A stretch of DNA of 64,000 nt from Psychrobacter aquimaris (GTDB lineage: Bacteria > Pseudomonadota > Gammaproteobacteria > Pseudomonadales > Moraxellaceae), in NCBI RefSeq assembly GCF_016107525.1, contig NZ_JABASR010000001.1:1-64000 (forward strand), in the 5' to 3' direction. Shown here one piece after another: positions 46,196 through 57,200 of this stretch. Within the stretch, counting starts at the first letter, position 1; each line of letters starts with the position of its first letter. Made by a program: the position numbers and the translations under genes. The notes beneath the pieces are model-generated. The model had not been told where the DNA came from. It ran no database searches and was given only the letters and a program-made list of their open reading frames with translations.

Positions 46196-46867
46196 TTATG
46201 ACGATGATAAACGATAAAGTCCAGCAACAACTTGTCCAACTTTGGTTTGTTTTAAGCATTCAAAGTCGATTGTTGGCTGAATGGTTGATTTTTCATTAAG
46301 GACCGCTGCCAATTGTTTCAACTGCGGTACTAGATCTTTATCCGCTTCCAAATAAATCAGTGTTTCATTATCAATTAACGACTGGGTAATCAATGCCATT
46401 AAAATGGGTTGCCACAGATCTTGAGCATAAGGTGGATCGATGAACACAATATTGAAAGGGCGCGGAACAATCTGCTCTTGCATCAACACCTTTTCTGCGG
46501 TGCCTTGGATAATTTGATAAGTATCAGTGCTCAGATGCAATTGTTCTGCACTTTGACGCAGCATATTGCTTTGCGCAGGATTTATTTCGATAAAAGTGGC
46601 GTGCGCGGCACCACGAGACAGTGCTTCAAAACCTAAGACACCGCTACCGGCACAGCTATCGAGCACATAAGCGCCATGAATATCAGCAAGTAGCCAGTTA
46701 AACAGCGTCTCTCGCAAGCGATCTGGGGTCGGGCGTAGACCTTCTGCGTCGATAAAACGTACAACACGGCGTTTAAACTGACCACCAATGATACGCACAT
46801 CGCCCGCTGCTGAATTTTTGGTCTTATGGCTGTTTTTAGGCTCACGACTGCTTGTAGATTTTTTCAT
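46196..46867 (-). CDS. rsmD: 16S rRNA (guanine-966-N2)-methyltransferase
   Basis: The 223-residue SAM-dependent enzyme methylates G966 of 16S rRNA. It carries RIIGGQFKRRVVRFIDAEGL, LRPTPDRLRETLFNWL, the SAM motif VLDSCAGSGVLGFEALSRGA and the catalytic FIDPPYAQDLW. It lies 37 bp after mrdA in the same direction. Length is slightly above average from a Ser/Lys-rich N-terminus. Confidence 0.95.
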   Translation of the reverse strand: MKKSTSSREPKNSHKTKNSAAGDVRIIGGQFKRRVVRFIDAEGLRPTPDRLRETLFNWLLADIHGAYVLDSCAGSGVLGFEALSRGAAHATFIEINPAQSNMLRQSAEQLHLSTDTYQIIQGTAEKVLMQEQIVPRPFNIVFIDPPYAQDLWQPILMALITQSLIDNETLIYLEADKDLVPQLKQLAAVLNEKSTIQPTIDFECLKQTKVGQVVAGLYRLSSS

Positions 46868-46904
46868 AATGTTCGTTGTTTACCGTATCTCGTTTAGCGT
46901 CTTT

Positions 46905-48878
46905 TTACTCAGAGTTCGTGGTTGCTGCTTCCGCCTTTTCTTCCAGCGCTTTTTCTTCTTTTTCACGCTGAGCGTCACGCATCAATTTCTCAAAGGCTTT
47001 TTGGCGCTTGATGGCTTTTAGCTTATCCGCAGTTGGTGGCAAAATAGGGTTGGTTTTGCGTTGTAATATCCAATAATCAAACAGCTCACGACCAATAGGG
47101 GCAGCCACAGCGCCACCACCGCCACCGTTTTCGACCAATACCGCAAGAGCGATTTGTGGGTCGTCTACTGGCGCAAAGCCATTAAACCAAGCATGATCCC
47201 AATGCCGTGAGTCTAATGCTGACTTATCATAACGTTTGCCTTGAGCAATAGACTTGACCTGTGCGGTTCCAGATTTACCAGCGATACGATACTTTGGGTT
47301 ATAAGCGCGACGTGCCGTACCACTTTCAACGGTTGCTTCCATCGCATCATGCATGCGTAACCAATCAGAAGGCTTACCATTATAATTAATTTTGCCATCA
47401 GGCTTGGTAATCACTTTAACTGCTGCTGCGCCATCGCTCCTTTTTAGCAGATGCGGAGTAATATGGTAGCCTTTGTTTGCCGTCATGGCTGTCGCATTAG
47501 CAATTTGTAACGGTGTGGCTAAGAAATAGCCTTGGCCGATACTGACAGAGATGGTTTCGCCTGGCAACCAGCCTTTATCGTAGGTGTCTTTTTTCCATTT
47601 TGGTGAGGGCATGATTCCCGATTTTTCGTTGGGTAAGTCGATACCCGTTTGGTCACCAAAACCAAAGCGTATCATCCAGTCATGAAGACGTTGAATACCC
47701 ATCTCGTAGGCCAGTTTATAATAATAAGTGTCAACTGACATCACGATAGATTTTTTCAAATTTACTGTACCATGACCACCGCGTTTCCAGTCACGGAAAC
47801 GATGCGAATCTCCGGGTAAGCTAAAATAGCCTGGGTCATAAATGGTCGTATCCCAATTGCGTAAACCATAATGAATACCGCCTAAGCCTTCAAAAGGTTT
47901 AATGGTTGAGCCAGGAGGATACGTGCCTTGTAGTGCTCGATTATATAATGGTTCGTCAGGATCTTCACGCAGTGCATCATAGTCTTTAAAAGAGATACCT
48001 GAAATAAAGGGATTTGGATCATAGCTTGGGTTACTAACAAATGCCAGTACGTCGCCGTTTTTGGGGTCGATGGCCACGATAGCGCCGCGACGTCCATCTA
48101 GCTGCTGCTGTGCAATCGTTTGCAAGCCGTAATCTAAACTCAACGTGATGTCGTTGCCAGATACTGGTGGTTTGGTGTCCAATTGACGTAAAATATTGCC
48201 ATGCGCATCGGTTTCTACTGACTGATACCCAGGTTGTCCTAGCAATATGTCTTCATAATAATCTTCGATACCGATCTTACCGATCAGATCGGTGCCAGCG
48301 TAGCGATCTTTGTCAATGCGTTTGGTTTCTTTATCATTAATACGCCCAACATAGCCGATGACGTGTGCGAACAGCTCGTCATAAGGGTATGAACGCGTCA
48401 GCTTGCTTTGGATGGTCACACCACGAAAAAAGGGTTTGCGCTCACTAAACTGCGCCAATTGGGCATCGGTTAAGTCAATTTTAATGGTCACCGGATCGTT
48501 TTTACTTTTACTCAGACGCGCTAAAATATCGGTAATATTCTCATCTGTCAGCTCAAAGATAGGCGCAAGCAAATTTAGCGTACGCTCTGGATTTTCGACT
48601 TCATCAGGGCTTAGCATCGCCGTAAATACGGGCTGATTGTCTGCCAATATTATCCCATTGCGATCATAAATATAGCCGCGGCTGGGCGGTGCAGAGATCA
48701 GTTTAATGCGGTTATTGTCTGCTTGCGTCGTATACTTATCGTGCGCATAGACTTGCAAGTAACCATAACGCACGATCAAGCCGCTCAAACCAATAAATAT
48801 CAAAATTCCAAGGATAATGATACGGTTGGTGAAAATACGATTGACCTGTTCGGTATTGGGAGTTAGCGGTTTATTCAT
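46905..48878 (-). CDS. mrdA: Penicillin-binding protein 2 (cell-shape transpeptidase)
   Basis: The 657-residue inner-membrane transpeptidase cross-links peptidoglycan of the elongating side wall with RodA. It has an N-terminal anchor (IIILGILIFIGLSGLIVRYG), a dimerisation domain and a transpeptidase domain. The active-site serine is in GSTIKPF, the SxN motif in the middle, and KSGTAQ near the C-terminus. The C-terminal tail is a charged Glu/Lys/Ala helix. rodA is not adjacent, unlike in many relatives. It precedes rsmD. Confidence 0.95.
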   Translation of the reverse strand: MNKPLTPNTEQVNRIFTNRIIILGILIFIGLSGLIVRYGYLQVYAHDKYTTQADNNRIKLISAPPSRGYIYDRNGIILADNQPVFTAMLSPDEVENPERTLNLLAPIFELTDENITDILARLSKSKNDPVTIKIDLTDAQLAQFSERKPFFRGVTIQSKLTRSYPYDELFAHVIGYVGRINDKETKRIDKDRYAGTDLIGKIGIEDYYEDILLGQPGYQSVETDAHGNILRQLDTKPPVSGNDITLSLDYGLQTIAQQQLDGRRGAIVAIDPKNGDVLAFVSNPSYDPNPFISGISFKDYDALREDPDEPLYNRALQGTYPPGSTIKPFEGLGGIHYGLRNWDTTIYDPGYFSLPGDSHRFRDWKRGGHGTVNLKKSIVMSVDTYYYKLAYEMGIQRLHDWMIRFGFGDQTGIDLPNEKSGIMPSPKWKKDTYDKGWLPGETISVSIGQGYFLATPLQIANATAMTANKGYHITPHLLKRSDGAAAVKVITKPDGKINYNGKPSDWLRMHDAMEATVESGTARRAYNPKYRIAGKSGTAQVKSIAQGKRYDKSALDSRHWDHAWFNGFAPVDDPQIALAVLVENGGGGGAVAAPIGRELFDYWILQRKTNPILPPTADKLKAIKRQKAFEKLMRDAQREKEEKALEEKAEAATTNSE

Positions 48879-49357
48879 ATAAAGTCAGAGCCCAAACGGT
48901 CAGTGAGTCAATAAAACAGGATAAAAGGGCGGGGGAGTTCACCAAAGTGCGGCGAGCATAAAGGATAATAATAAGAATTTCAATTACATGGGTTGATATG
49001 AGTTGAAATCGTAACGTATCAATCTATATATCACTATGTGCTGTCATACAATCACAAATTATAACAGAACAAATGGGCAGACGCAGTACACCGCCATTTA
49101 TTTTGTGCTTGTGATTGCCTGAAGTCCTTGTGGGTTATATTAATATTGTTGCTATCGAAAGTAGGTCATAAAACGTGTCATCTCTAGTCACAACTTGCCT
49201 AGGCTCAACGTGTGCTAATGGATGGCAAGTATGCTAAAATCAGGCGATTTATTTGATAATTATTATTATAGGCAGAGCGTCTTTTTGTTAAGCGTTCTAA
49301 TTTGCTAACCGTCTTTAATTAGCAACGACAATCAACCTGTCAGGGGCAAGATAAGTC
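48879..49357. other. Divergent intergenic region between mrdA and the DUF445 gene
   Basis: No gene was seen in 479 bp. For the plus-strand gene an extended -10 TGCTAAAAT is present at 49232-49240, about 117 bp before the start codon, without a good -35. No regulator site was recognised. Confidence 0.4.
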
Positions 49358-50692
49358 ATGGATGCAACTTCATTGTGGCAGACAATAGCTGAACACCCAG
49401 AGTTTTTTGCCATGCTGACCATTCCACCTGTGACCGCATTTGTCACATGGATACACGTGTGGATGGCGCTTAAAATGCTGTTTTATCCAATTAAGTTTTG
49501 GGGTATTCGTATTCCAAACTTTCCATTTTTTGGGTTACCGGGTATCGGCTGGCAAGGTATCGTCCCACGTAAGGCTGGAAAAATATCAGGCGTTATTGTT
49601 GATCAGACGCTGTCAAAGCTCGGCTCGCTTGATGAATTCTTTCAGGCGATGGAACCTGAGCAGATGGCGGTATTTATCACGGATACGGTGGACAAAAACC
49701 TTGAGGCATTGATTGATGAAATCATGTTGGATCATTCGCCTGCGCTATGGGGTAATCTCCCTTATGCGTTGAAACGCCGTGTCTACGCTCAAGCACATCA
49801 AGAGCTGCCCAATATTATGCAGTCTTTGGTGACTGACCTGACCCATAATGTCGAAAACTTGGTTGATATGCGCAAAATGATTGTTAACACGATGGAAAGC
49901 GATCGTCGGTTAATGGTTAATATGTTTTTAAAGGTTGGTCAAAAAGAGATTGATTTTATTTGGCATATCAGTGCTTTGATTGGTTTGGTGTTCGGTATTA
50001 TCCAAATGTTTATATTTTTGGTGGTGCCGCAGCATTGGACAGTCCCGTTTTTTGCCGCGATTTGGGGCTTTCTTACCAATTGGATTGCTATTTGGATGGT
50101 ATTTAATCCCGTAGAACCGAGATTTATTCCTTATGTGAAGTTTTTTGCGATCCAGAGCAGCTTTCCATTTATTAAACCGCAATTACCACATATCGCCCAG
50201 TATCGTTTGCAAGGCGGTTTTATGAAACGCCAAGAAGAAGTCTCCGAGGTTTTCGCTGAGATTGTCGTAAAAGATTTGGTGACGCTTGAGAACATCATGA
50301 ATGAGATGATGTATGGCGAACGTGCTGTGCAAACACGTGAGTTGATGAAGTCGCATTTATATAAAGTGCTAGAGTCGCCAGTGATTAGTACAACACTGCG
50401 CGTAGGCTTGGGTCGCCGCGAATATGGACAGTTAAAAAACACTATTATTGATAAGTCGATTGTTGCGACGATGGTGCCATTGCGAGATCCTGAACTGAAT
50501 GAGAGCCGTGCTAGTAAAATATTTGGGCTGTTTCGCGACCGTATTCGTGCGCTAACGCCAAATGAGTTTCAGAACTTATTACGTCCTGCTTTTCGTGAAG
50601 ATGAGATGACGTTGATCGTGCTAGGTGGTTTGACAGGTTTTTTAGCGGGTTGGTTGCATCTGGTCTTGGTGTTTTTCCCTGCGATTCAGTAA
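49358..50692 (+). CDS. DUF445 family membrane protein
   Basis: The 444-residue protein has an N-terminal helix region (FAMLTIPPVTAFVTWIHVWM) and the family block GIGWQGIVPRKAGKISGV. A long helical middle domain and two internal helices near 210-250 follow (FGIIQMFIFLVVPQHWTVPF), then a C-terminal helix (LIVLGGLTGFLAGWLHLVLV). DUF445 proteins are conserved inner-membrane proteins of unknown function. AGGGGCAAG precedes the start. It stands alone before ccmF. Confidence 0.88.
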   Translation: MDATSLWQTIAEHPEFFAMLTIPPVTAFVTWIHVWMALKMLFYPIKFWGIRIPNFPFFGLPGIGWQGIVPRKAGKISGVIVDQTLSKLGSLDEFFQAMEPEQMAVFITDTVDKNLEALIDEIMLDHSPALWGNLPYALKRRVYAQAHQELPNIMQSLVTDLTHNVENLVDMRKMIVNTMESDRRLMVNMFLKVGQKEIDFIWHISALIGLVFGIIQMFIFLVVPQHWTVPFFAAIWGFLTNWIAIWMVFNPVEPRFIPYVKFFAIQSSFPFIKPQLPHIAQYRLQGGFMKRQEEVSEVFAEIVVKDLVTLENIMNEMMYGERAVQTRELMKSHLYKVLESPVISTTLRVGLGRREYGQLKNTIIDKSIVATMVPLRDPELNESRASKIFGLFRDRIRALTPNEFQNLLRPAFREDEMTLIVLGGLTGFLAGWLHLVLVFFPAIQ

Positions 50693-50945
50693 CGGCGCAT
50701 TTTTTATGTTCTTTATACACATCGCATACAGAGTGGATACAGAAATGTGACAAGTTGACGCTAATGTAGCTTGCTGTAAGTGCCCTCAGCTGCAACGGCT
50801 AATGGTGATTTTATAATAAATAATAGTAATAAAGACCAGCAGTATAAATACTCGTAGTAACGATTATTGGATATTTTCGAATATCCTAAAAAACCAATCC
50901 CTAAAATAAACAATGACCGTATCAAGGTAAACAAGGTTAGACCGT

Positions 50946-52976
50946 ATGTTAATCACAGAATTGGGTTATTTTGCCTTGCTAGCCGCCTTTATATTGGCGA
51001 TTTTGCAGGTGGTATTACCAACCGTCGGCGTCATGCGTGACCACGTTGCGTGGCAGCGTCTGGCACCAAGTCTGGCATGGGCACAATTTGCCGCCATGAT
51101 CACATCATTTGGCGCGCTGATGGCAGGCTTTTATTACAATGACTTCAGCCTAGTTTATGTCACTCAGCATTCCAATACGCTGTTGCCTTGGTACTATAAG
51201 CTATCAGCAACCTGGGGTGGTCATGAGGGTTCCTTGCTGCTTTGGATGACCATTATGGCCACTTGGTGTGCGCTGGTCTCTTACTTTAGCCGTGGTTTGC
51301 CACTGTCTATGCGTGCGCGAGTATTGGTAATTTTGGCTGGTGTACAGATGATGATGCTAGCGATGCTTATCTTTACCTCGTCGCCATTTGATCGCACATT
51401 ACCGAACTTACCTGTTGATGGTGCGGATCTAAATCCTGTACTACAAGATTTTGGTTTGATTATTCACCCACCGATGCTGTATATGGGCTATGTGGGTTTG
51501 GTCGTGCCGTTTGCCTTTTGTATGGCGGCATTGTGGGAAGGTCGTTTGGACGCGGTATGGACACGCTGGTCGCGTCCGTGGGCATTGGCGGCTTGGGGCT
51601 TTTTGACTGTTGGTATCGCGCTTGGCTCATGGTGGGCTTATTATGAGCTTGGCTGGGGTGGTTGGTGGTTCTGGGATCCAGTAGAGAACGCCTCATTGAT
51701 GCCTTGGCTGGCTGGTACGGCATTGCTACATTCGCTTGCCGTCACAGAAAAACGTGGCGTCTTTAAAGCATGGACCATTATGCTGGCGATCTTTGCTTTT
51801 GCCCTCAGTTTGCTTGGTACGTTCCTAGTACGTTCAGGCGTTATTACCTCGGTGCATTCGTTTGCCGCTGACCCTACCCGTGGTCTGGTGATCTTAGTAA
51901 TTCTTGGGGTGATTATCGGCGGTGGCTTACTAATGTTTGCGGTACGTGGCTGGCGTTTAACGGTTGAAAGTCAGTATCAGCTGATCTCACGCGAGTCATT
52001 TTTAGTCATTAACAATGTCATTATTTTGATTTCAACCTTAGTTGTCTTACTCGGTACGCTATATCCTATTATTGCTGACTCCTTCAATTTAGGTCAGGTG
52101 TCTGTCGGCCCTCCTTATTTTAATGCGTTATTTGTACCTTTGACGTGGCTGCTATTAGTGGCAATGGGTATGGGCTCGAACATTCGCTGGAAAAAAGACA
52201 GCCGCCCGTTATTAGGTGTTGGCATGGTCATTGCTGTCAGTAGTTTGGTGCTTGCGGCGATTGTTACTTATTTTGTTAGTCCATCTGACATGCTCAATAT
52301 TGGTGTGACGCTAGCAGTCAGTTTTTGGGTCTTGTTTTGGATGGTGGTTGATTTTAAAGATAAAACCAAAAACGCACCCAGTTTTGTTAAAGGTTTACGC
52401 CAGTTACGTCTGAGCTATTGGGGTCAGCAGACCGCTCATATCGGTGTCATTATTGCTGTCATTGGTGTCGCATTTACCAGTACGCTGAGTATTGAACGCG
52501 ATGTCGCGCTTGGGCCGAACGATAGTGTTCATGTCCAAGGCTATGATTTTACCGTAAAAGGCTTTCGTGAAGTCAAAGGCAGTAATTTTGATGCCACTCA
52601 AGCTGAAGTTGAGATAACCAAAGACGGGCGTGCGGTCACGACTTTATATCCTGAAAAACGTAACTATATTATTAGTATGATGCCGATGACGGAAGCCGCC
52701 ATTGATGCCAGCCTAATGCGTGATGTATACGTGGCTCTTGGCGAACCTATCGCAGAAGATAGCAACGAATGGGCTGTGCGTATCTATGTCAAACCGCTTA
52801 TTCGTTGGATATGGCTTGGCGCTCTGATTATGGCGTTCGGTTCTCTACTGAGTATGCTGGATAACCGTTATCGTATTAAGAAAGCTAAGACGCCTGCACA
52901 AATTGCGGCGAATAAAGCAGGCTTTACCACCGTCACTGATTTGGATACGCCAGCATTAAAGACAGGGGATAAGTAA
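50946..52976 (+). CDS. ccmF: Cytochrome c maturation haem lyase CcmF
   Basis: The 676-residue inner-membrane protein attaches haem to apocytochrome c with CcmH. The tryptophan-rich haem-binding motif WGGWWFWDPVENASLMPW is intact. LSATWGGHEGSLLLWM, IIHPPMLYMGYVGLVVPF and GTFLVRSGVITSVHSFA contain the expected His ligands. About 15 helices are present. It begins a tightly packed run ccmF-G-H-I; ccmABCDE are not in this window, so the maturation genes are split. Confidence 0.96.
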   Translation: MLITELGYFALLAAFILAILQVVLPTVGVMRDHVAWQRLAPSLAWAQFAAMITSFGALMAGFYYNDFSLVYVTQHSNTLLPWYYKLSATWGGHEGSLLLWMTIMATWCALVSYFSRGLPLSMRARVLVILAGVQMMMLAMLIFTSSPFDRTLPNLPVDGADLNPVLQDFGLIIHPPMLYMGYVGLVVPFAFCMAALWEGRLDAVWTRWSRPWALAAWGFLTVGIALGSWWAYYELGWGGWWFWDPVENASLMPWLAGTALLHSLAVTEKRGVFKAWTIMLAIFAFALSLLGTFLVRSGVITSVHSFAADPTRGLVILVILGVIIGGGLLMFAVRGWRLTVESQYQLISRESFLVINNVIILISTLVVLLGTLYPIIADSFNLGQVSVGPPYFNALFVPLTWLLLVAMGMGSNIRWKKDSRPLLGVGMVIAVSSLVLAAIVTYFVSPSDMLNIGVTLAVSFWVLFWMVVDFKDKTKNAPSFVKGLRQLRLSYWGQQTAHIGVIIAVIGVAFTSTLSIERDVALGPNDSVHVQGYDFTVKGFREVKGSNFDATQAEVEITKDGRAVTTLYPEKRNYIISMMPMTEAAIDASLMRDVYVALGEPIAEDSNEWAVRIYVKPLIRWIWLGALIMAFGSLLSMLDNRYRIKKAKTPAQIAANKAGFTTVTDLDTPALKTGDK

Positions 52977-52977
52977 T

Positions 52978-53637
52978 ATGAGCACATCAAAGCATTCCTC
53001 TGATCAAAATGCAAAGCCGGATAAGATAAGTGGCACAAAAACCATGAACAAAAAGCAACTTAAGCTATGGTTTTTAATTCCGCTGATCATTTTCATCGGT
53101 TTGGTCATCATGCTATATATGCGTTTGGGTAAGCCGACGGACATCGTTACCAATACGGCACTAGAGCGTCCAGTGCCTGCCTTTGAGTTGCCTTTATTAT
53201 CAGATACCAGTCGTATCATGACCAATGAGAATCTGCCTGATAAGCCCTTTTTGATGAATATTTGGGGCTCTTGGTGCCCAACGTGTATTATTGAGCATCC
53301 CTTTCTCATGCAATTAGAAGAACGCGGTGTCAATCTGGTCGGGGTCAACTATAAAGATGACATTGGCGACGCCCTAGGCTACTTAAACCGAGGTGGCGAT
53401 CCGTTCTCGATGTCCATTCAGGATCTATCTGGTCAATTTGCTTTAGATTTGGGTTTGACGGGTGCGCCTGAAACTTTCATCGTTGATGGTGAAGGGATTA
53501 TTCGTCAGCATATTATTGGTGAGATCAATGAAAGCAACTGGCAAAGCCGTATCACGCCTTGTTTGATGGTGCTCAATGAAGCCAATGATCACAACGTCAG
53601 CCCAGATCCGATTCAGGTTGCGGAGGCGTGTAAATGA
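52978..53637 (+). CDS. ccmG: Cytochrome c maturation thioredoxin-like protein CcmG (DsbE)
   Basis: The 219-residue periplasmic thiol reductase keeps the apocytochrome haem motif reduced. One membrane anchor (LWFLIPLIIFIGLVIMLYMR) is followed by a thioredoxin domain with active site WGSWCPTC and the family GAPETFIVDGEG. It starts 1 bp after ccmF with GGGGAT as ribosome binding site; Met23 is an alternative start closer to the usual length. It overlaps ccmH by 4 bp. Confidence 0.95.
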   Translation: MSTSKHSSDQNAKPDKISGTKTMNKKQLKLWFLIPLIIFIGLVIMLYMRLGKPTDIVTNTALERPVPAFELPLLSDTSRIMTNENLPDKPFLMNIWGSWCPTCIIEHPFLMQLEERGVNLVGVNYKDDIGDALGYLNRGGDPFSMSIQDLSGQFALDLGLTGAPETFIVDGEGIIRQHIIGEINESNWQSRITPCLMVLNEANDHNVSPDPIQVAEACK

Positions 53638-54197
53638 TAGCCAATAAAATAACAGCCGTTACGTTAAAAATAGCGAGCTTATTGATAGCTTGTCTAATAA
53701 GTATGGCAAGCTATGCTGCTATTGAGGTCTATGACTTTGATTCTGTGCAGCAAGAAGCCCAATATCGTGGCCTCATTGAAGAGCTGCGTTGCCCAAAATG
53801 TCAAAACCAAAATCTTGCAGGATCTGATGCGCCCATTGCCCAAGATCTAAAGCAAAAAACGTATGATTTGATAAAAGATGGTCGTAGTGATGGCGAGATT
53901 CGCGCTTATATGCAGGAACGTTATGGCGATTTCATCACTTATAAGCCGCCTGTCCGTCCATCAACGTGGATTTTGTGGTTTTTTCCGCCATTATTACTCA
54001 TCATTTTACTCATAGCCTGGTTCTGGCAGAGCAAACGACGTCAGCTTGTCGCTAGTGGTGAAAGTGGAGTAACGGTCAATAGTACTGCTGATGCCTTATC
54101 TGTTGCTGAAAAAGCTGAACTTGATCGTCTATTATCACGTGCTGCGAGCGATGACAAAAACGACCATGATATTACAAGCCTCAAGGACAAAAAATGA
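53634..54197 (+). CDS. ccmH: Cytochrome c maturation protein CcmH
   Basis: The 187-residue protein has a signal peptide (IASLLIACLISMASYA), the redox motif LRCPKCQNQNLAGSDAPIA, and a C-terminal membrane helix (WILWFFPPLLLIILLIAWFW). It presents apocytochrome to CcmF. It overlaps ccmG and ccmI by 4 bp each (ATGA), so translation is coupled. Confidence 0.95.
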   Translation: MIANKITAVTLKIASLLIACLISMASYAAIEVYDFDSVQQEAQYRGLIEELRCPKCQNQNLAGSDAPIAQDLKQKTYDLIKDGRSDGEIRAYMQERYGDFITYKPPVRPSTWILWFFPPLLLIILLIAWFWQSKRRQLVASGESGVTVNSTADALSVAEKAELDRLLSRAASDDKNDHDITSLKDKK

Positions 54198-55474
54198 CCA
54201 TATTCTCTACTGTGGGCTTATTTATTGCTCTAAGCTTACTCATCGCCTTAATACTCGCTGTTATTACTATCCTGCCTTGGCTGCGAGCCTCACGCTCGCC
54301 AGAAAAACCGGTGGACAACCAGCTATTGGATATCAACCTTGCTGTGTTCCGTGAGCGTCTAGCAGAACTAAAAACAGATAAAGACAGTGGTACTATCGAT
54401 GACAGCCACTACCAAAACCAGAAGTTGGAGCTTGAACGCCAGCTATTGGATGCTCAGCGTGAAGTCACACCGATGGTCGCGCCCGGTATCAAAAGCCGAT
54501 TAATCATTATCGTCTGGGTGCCTGTATTGGCAGCGATGGCATATTTGATGGTCAGCGATCGTACGCCTGTGTTCGAGCTTTGGGCAGCTGAAGACAAAGT
54601 GGGTCAAGTGGCTGATGACTTGTTAACTGGCAAGATTGATCAGCCGCCTGCTTGGGCGATTGAAAATGGTCAACAGCTGATTAGTGCCATGCAGACCAAT
54701 GTCTATCGACACGCCGATGACCCCAACCGCTGGATGCGTCTGTCTGAGCTGTTCTTATCACTAGAAGCGACGGATTCGGCACTAGAGGCTTTGTCGCGTG
54801 CTTATCGTTTGTCACCAGACAATGAAGAGATTGCAACCACTTATGCGCAGATTAGCTTCTTTGCCAATAAAGGCCAATTAGACGCTAATAGTCGCCGAGT
54901 GCTACAAGATGTGTTGGCCAAAAATCCAGAGCATGAGGGCGCACAAATGCTTATGGCAATGGGTGAGGCACGGAGTAGTAATTTTGATCAAGCACAAGGC
55001 TGGATTAAGCGTCTACGTGACAGTATTGCGTCTAAACCTGGAGATCATACCAACGCATTGGCGAGTCTAGATGAGCTAAGTGCTAATGTGACCGCTCAGC
55101 AACAGCAAGCCTCTGAAGGTATTGATGTGACTGTCAGGGTTAATGCTAGCTTGTTGCCACTAGTCAAAGCCGACGATGTATTGTTTGTCGCCATACGTGA
55201 TGTCAACGGTGGCCCACCATATGCTGCCAAACGTTTACCGATCAGTGTCATCAAGCAAGGTGAAGCCAGTATTAGCCTAAGCGATTTGGATGCTATGATG
55301 CCTGAACGTACTTTGAAAGCGGCTCGAGCGGATAAAGTTCAATTGGCTGTCATTGCTCGTATTAGCCACAGTGGTACAGCAATGGCAGAGTCAGGAGACC
55401 TATCAGGCAATCCGGTTGTGATCAGTGCCGATCAAAATCAGGCAAATGTAGAAATCAATCAACAAATCCCATAG
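54194..55474 (+). CDS. ccmI: Cytochrome c maturation chaperone CcmI (CycH)
   Basis: The 426-residue protein has two N-terminal helices (VGLFIALSLLIALILAVITI and LIIIVWVPVLAAMAYLMV) flanking a coiled-coil loop (LNLAVFRERLAELKTDKDSG-like). A TPR region (RWMRLSELFLSLEATDSALE) follows, then a C-terminal beta domain. CcmI chaperones apocytochrome c to the haem lyase. It closes the ccmFGHI cluster; adk follows after 217 bp. Confidence 0.9.
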   Translation: MTIFSTVGLFIALSLLIALILAVITILPWLRASRSPEKPVDNQLLDINLAVFRERLAELKTDKDSGTIDDSHYQNQKLELERQLLDAQREVTPMVAPGIKSRLIIIVWVPVLAAMAYLMVSDRTPVFELWAAEDKVGQVADDLLTGKIDQPPAWAIENGQQLISAMQTNVYRHADDPNRWMRLSELFLSLEATDSALEALSRAYRLSPDNEEIATTYAQISFFANKGQLDANSRRVLQDVLAKNPEHEGAQMLMAMGEARSSNFDQAQGWIKRLRDSIASKPGDHTNALASLDELSANVTAQQQQASEGIDVTVRVNASLLPLVKADDVLFVAIRDVNGGPPYAAKRLPISVIKQGEASISLSDLDAMMPERTLKAARADKVQLAVIARISHSGTAMAESGDLSGNPVVISADQNQANVEINQQIP

Positions 55475-55646
55475 TATTAATGGCTGTCGTTGTCAGTATT
55501 TATTGTATCGTCGCTGTTGCCCATAAAAAGGTGCAACAGCGTTATATGAACAGCTAAGTCATGGCAACTCATGAGCGTAATCATGAAAATACTTGAGGTT
55601 TGCAAGGCCACAAGGTAAGGTATCTCTGCAATCAGCCAATCCCTAA

Positions 55647-56348
<702 letters not shown>

Positions 56349-56382
56349 TTATCGATTTCGAATAATTGATGACGCGATTGAG

Positions 56383-56409
56383 AACCCTGTTTATTAGCAG
56401 GGTTTTTTT
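56383..56409 (+). terminator. Terminator of adk
   Basis: AACCCTG and CAGGGTT pair around an 8-base loop, followed by a run of T. Confidence 0.85.
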
Positions 56410-56484
56410 ATGTCTGGTGTTTTTAAATATAGGTTTGATAATAATTGCTCAATGATTATTTTGAGTAAGGGCTTAATCCGCATC

Positions 56485-56520
56485 CAAAAAAAGCCGTTTA
56501 CTGATCATCAGTAAACGGCT
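56485..56520 (-). terminator. Terminator of secB
   Basis: AGCCGTTTACTGAT and ATCAGTAAACGGCT form a perfect 14-bp stem with a single central base; a U-run follows on the minus strand. It lies 56 bp after the secB stop. Confidence 0.85.
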
Positions 56521-56575
56521 CCTAAATACTATTATTTTAGCTAAGCTTAATGCTTTAGCAAGTTAACACTTATGC

Positions 56576-57028
56576 TTATGCATTACCTTGAGCGTCAACT
56601 TGTGCTTGTTGCTGGCTTTGCGCGTAAGCTTGGTCAAAGTTAACAGGGGCTAGCAATAACTGCGGGAAGCTACCACGCGTTACGATGTCGCTGATGACTT
56701 CACGAGCATACGGGAACAAAACGTTCGGGCAGTATGCACCTAAGATTTGACCAATTTGATCTTCTGGAATGTCTTTCAACAAGAAGATACCTGCTTGATG
56801 CACTTCAGCGATAAATGCCGCTTCTTCTGCATTTTTTGCTGTAACGCTCACAGTTAAGATGACTTGATAATGATCGTCATCCAGTTTTTCAGCGTTGCTA
56901 GACAAATTGATATCAAGCTCTGGGTTCCACTCTTTGGTGAATACACTAGCGCCTGGGACTTCAAGTGACATGTCTTTTACGTAGATACGCTCTAGTGCCA
57001 ATTGTGGTTGTGCTTGTTCTTCAGCCAT
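56576..57028 (-). CDS. secB: Protein-export chaperone SecB
   Basis: The 150-residue cytoplasmic chaperone holds preproteins unfolded for SecA. Conserved stretches are [16 protein letters not shown] and [20 protein letters not shown], and the C-terminus reads [19 protein letters not shown]. It is last in the order rhodanese-grxC-secB, the same order as yibN-grxC-secB of E. coli. Confidence 0.97.
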   Translation of the reverse strand: MAEEQAQPQLALERIYVKDMSLEVPGASVFTKEWNPELDINLSSNAEKLDDDHYQVILTVSVTAKNAEEAAFIAEVHQAGIFLLKDIPEDQIGQILGAYCPNVLFPYAREVISDIVTRGSFPQLLLAPVNFDQAYAQSQQQAQVDAQGNA

Positions 57029-57200
57029 GATAAATAAATCCTCTAAAATGGAATCAAATAGTTGGACAAACTGTCGTTTTAATAAAAGTTCATTGTAATA
57101 TAAATCGAGAAAAAATCTTGATACTTTTATTACTCTCTTTTATCTTTGCCGCTGTCTATCATTACACAGGCAAAGACAGACAGCAACGAAAAGTAGCAGA

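Noticed and set aside
56485..56520. Near-perfect palindrome as a regulatory operator
   Set aside because: The U-run on the minus strand and its place after secB make it an ordinary terminator.
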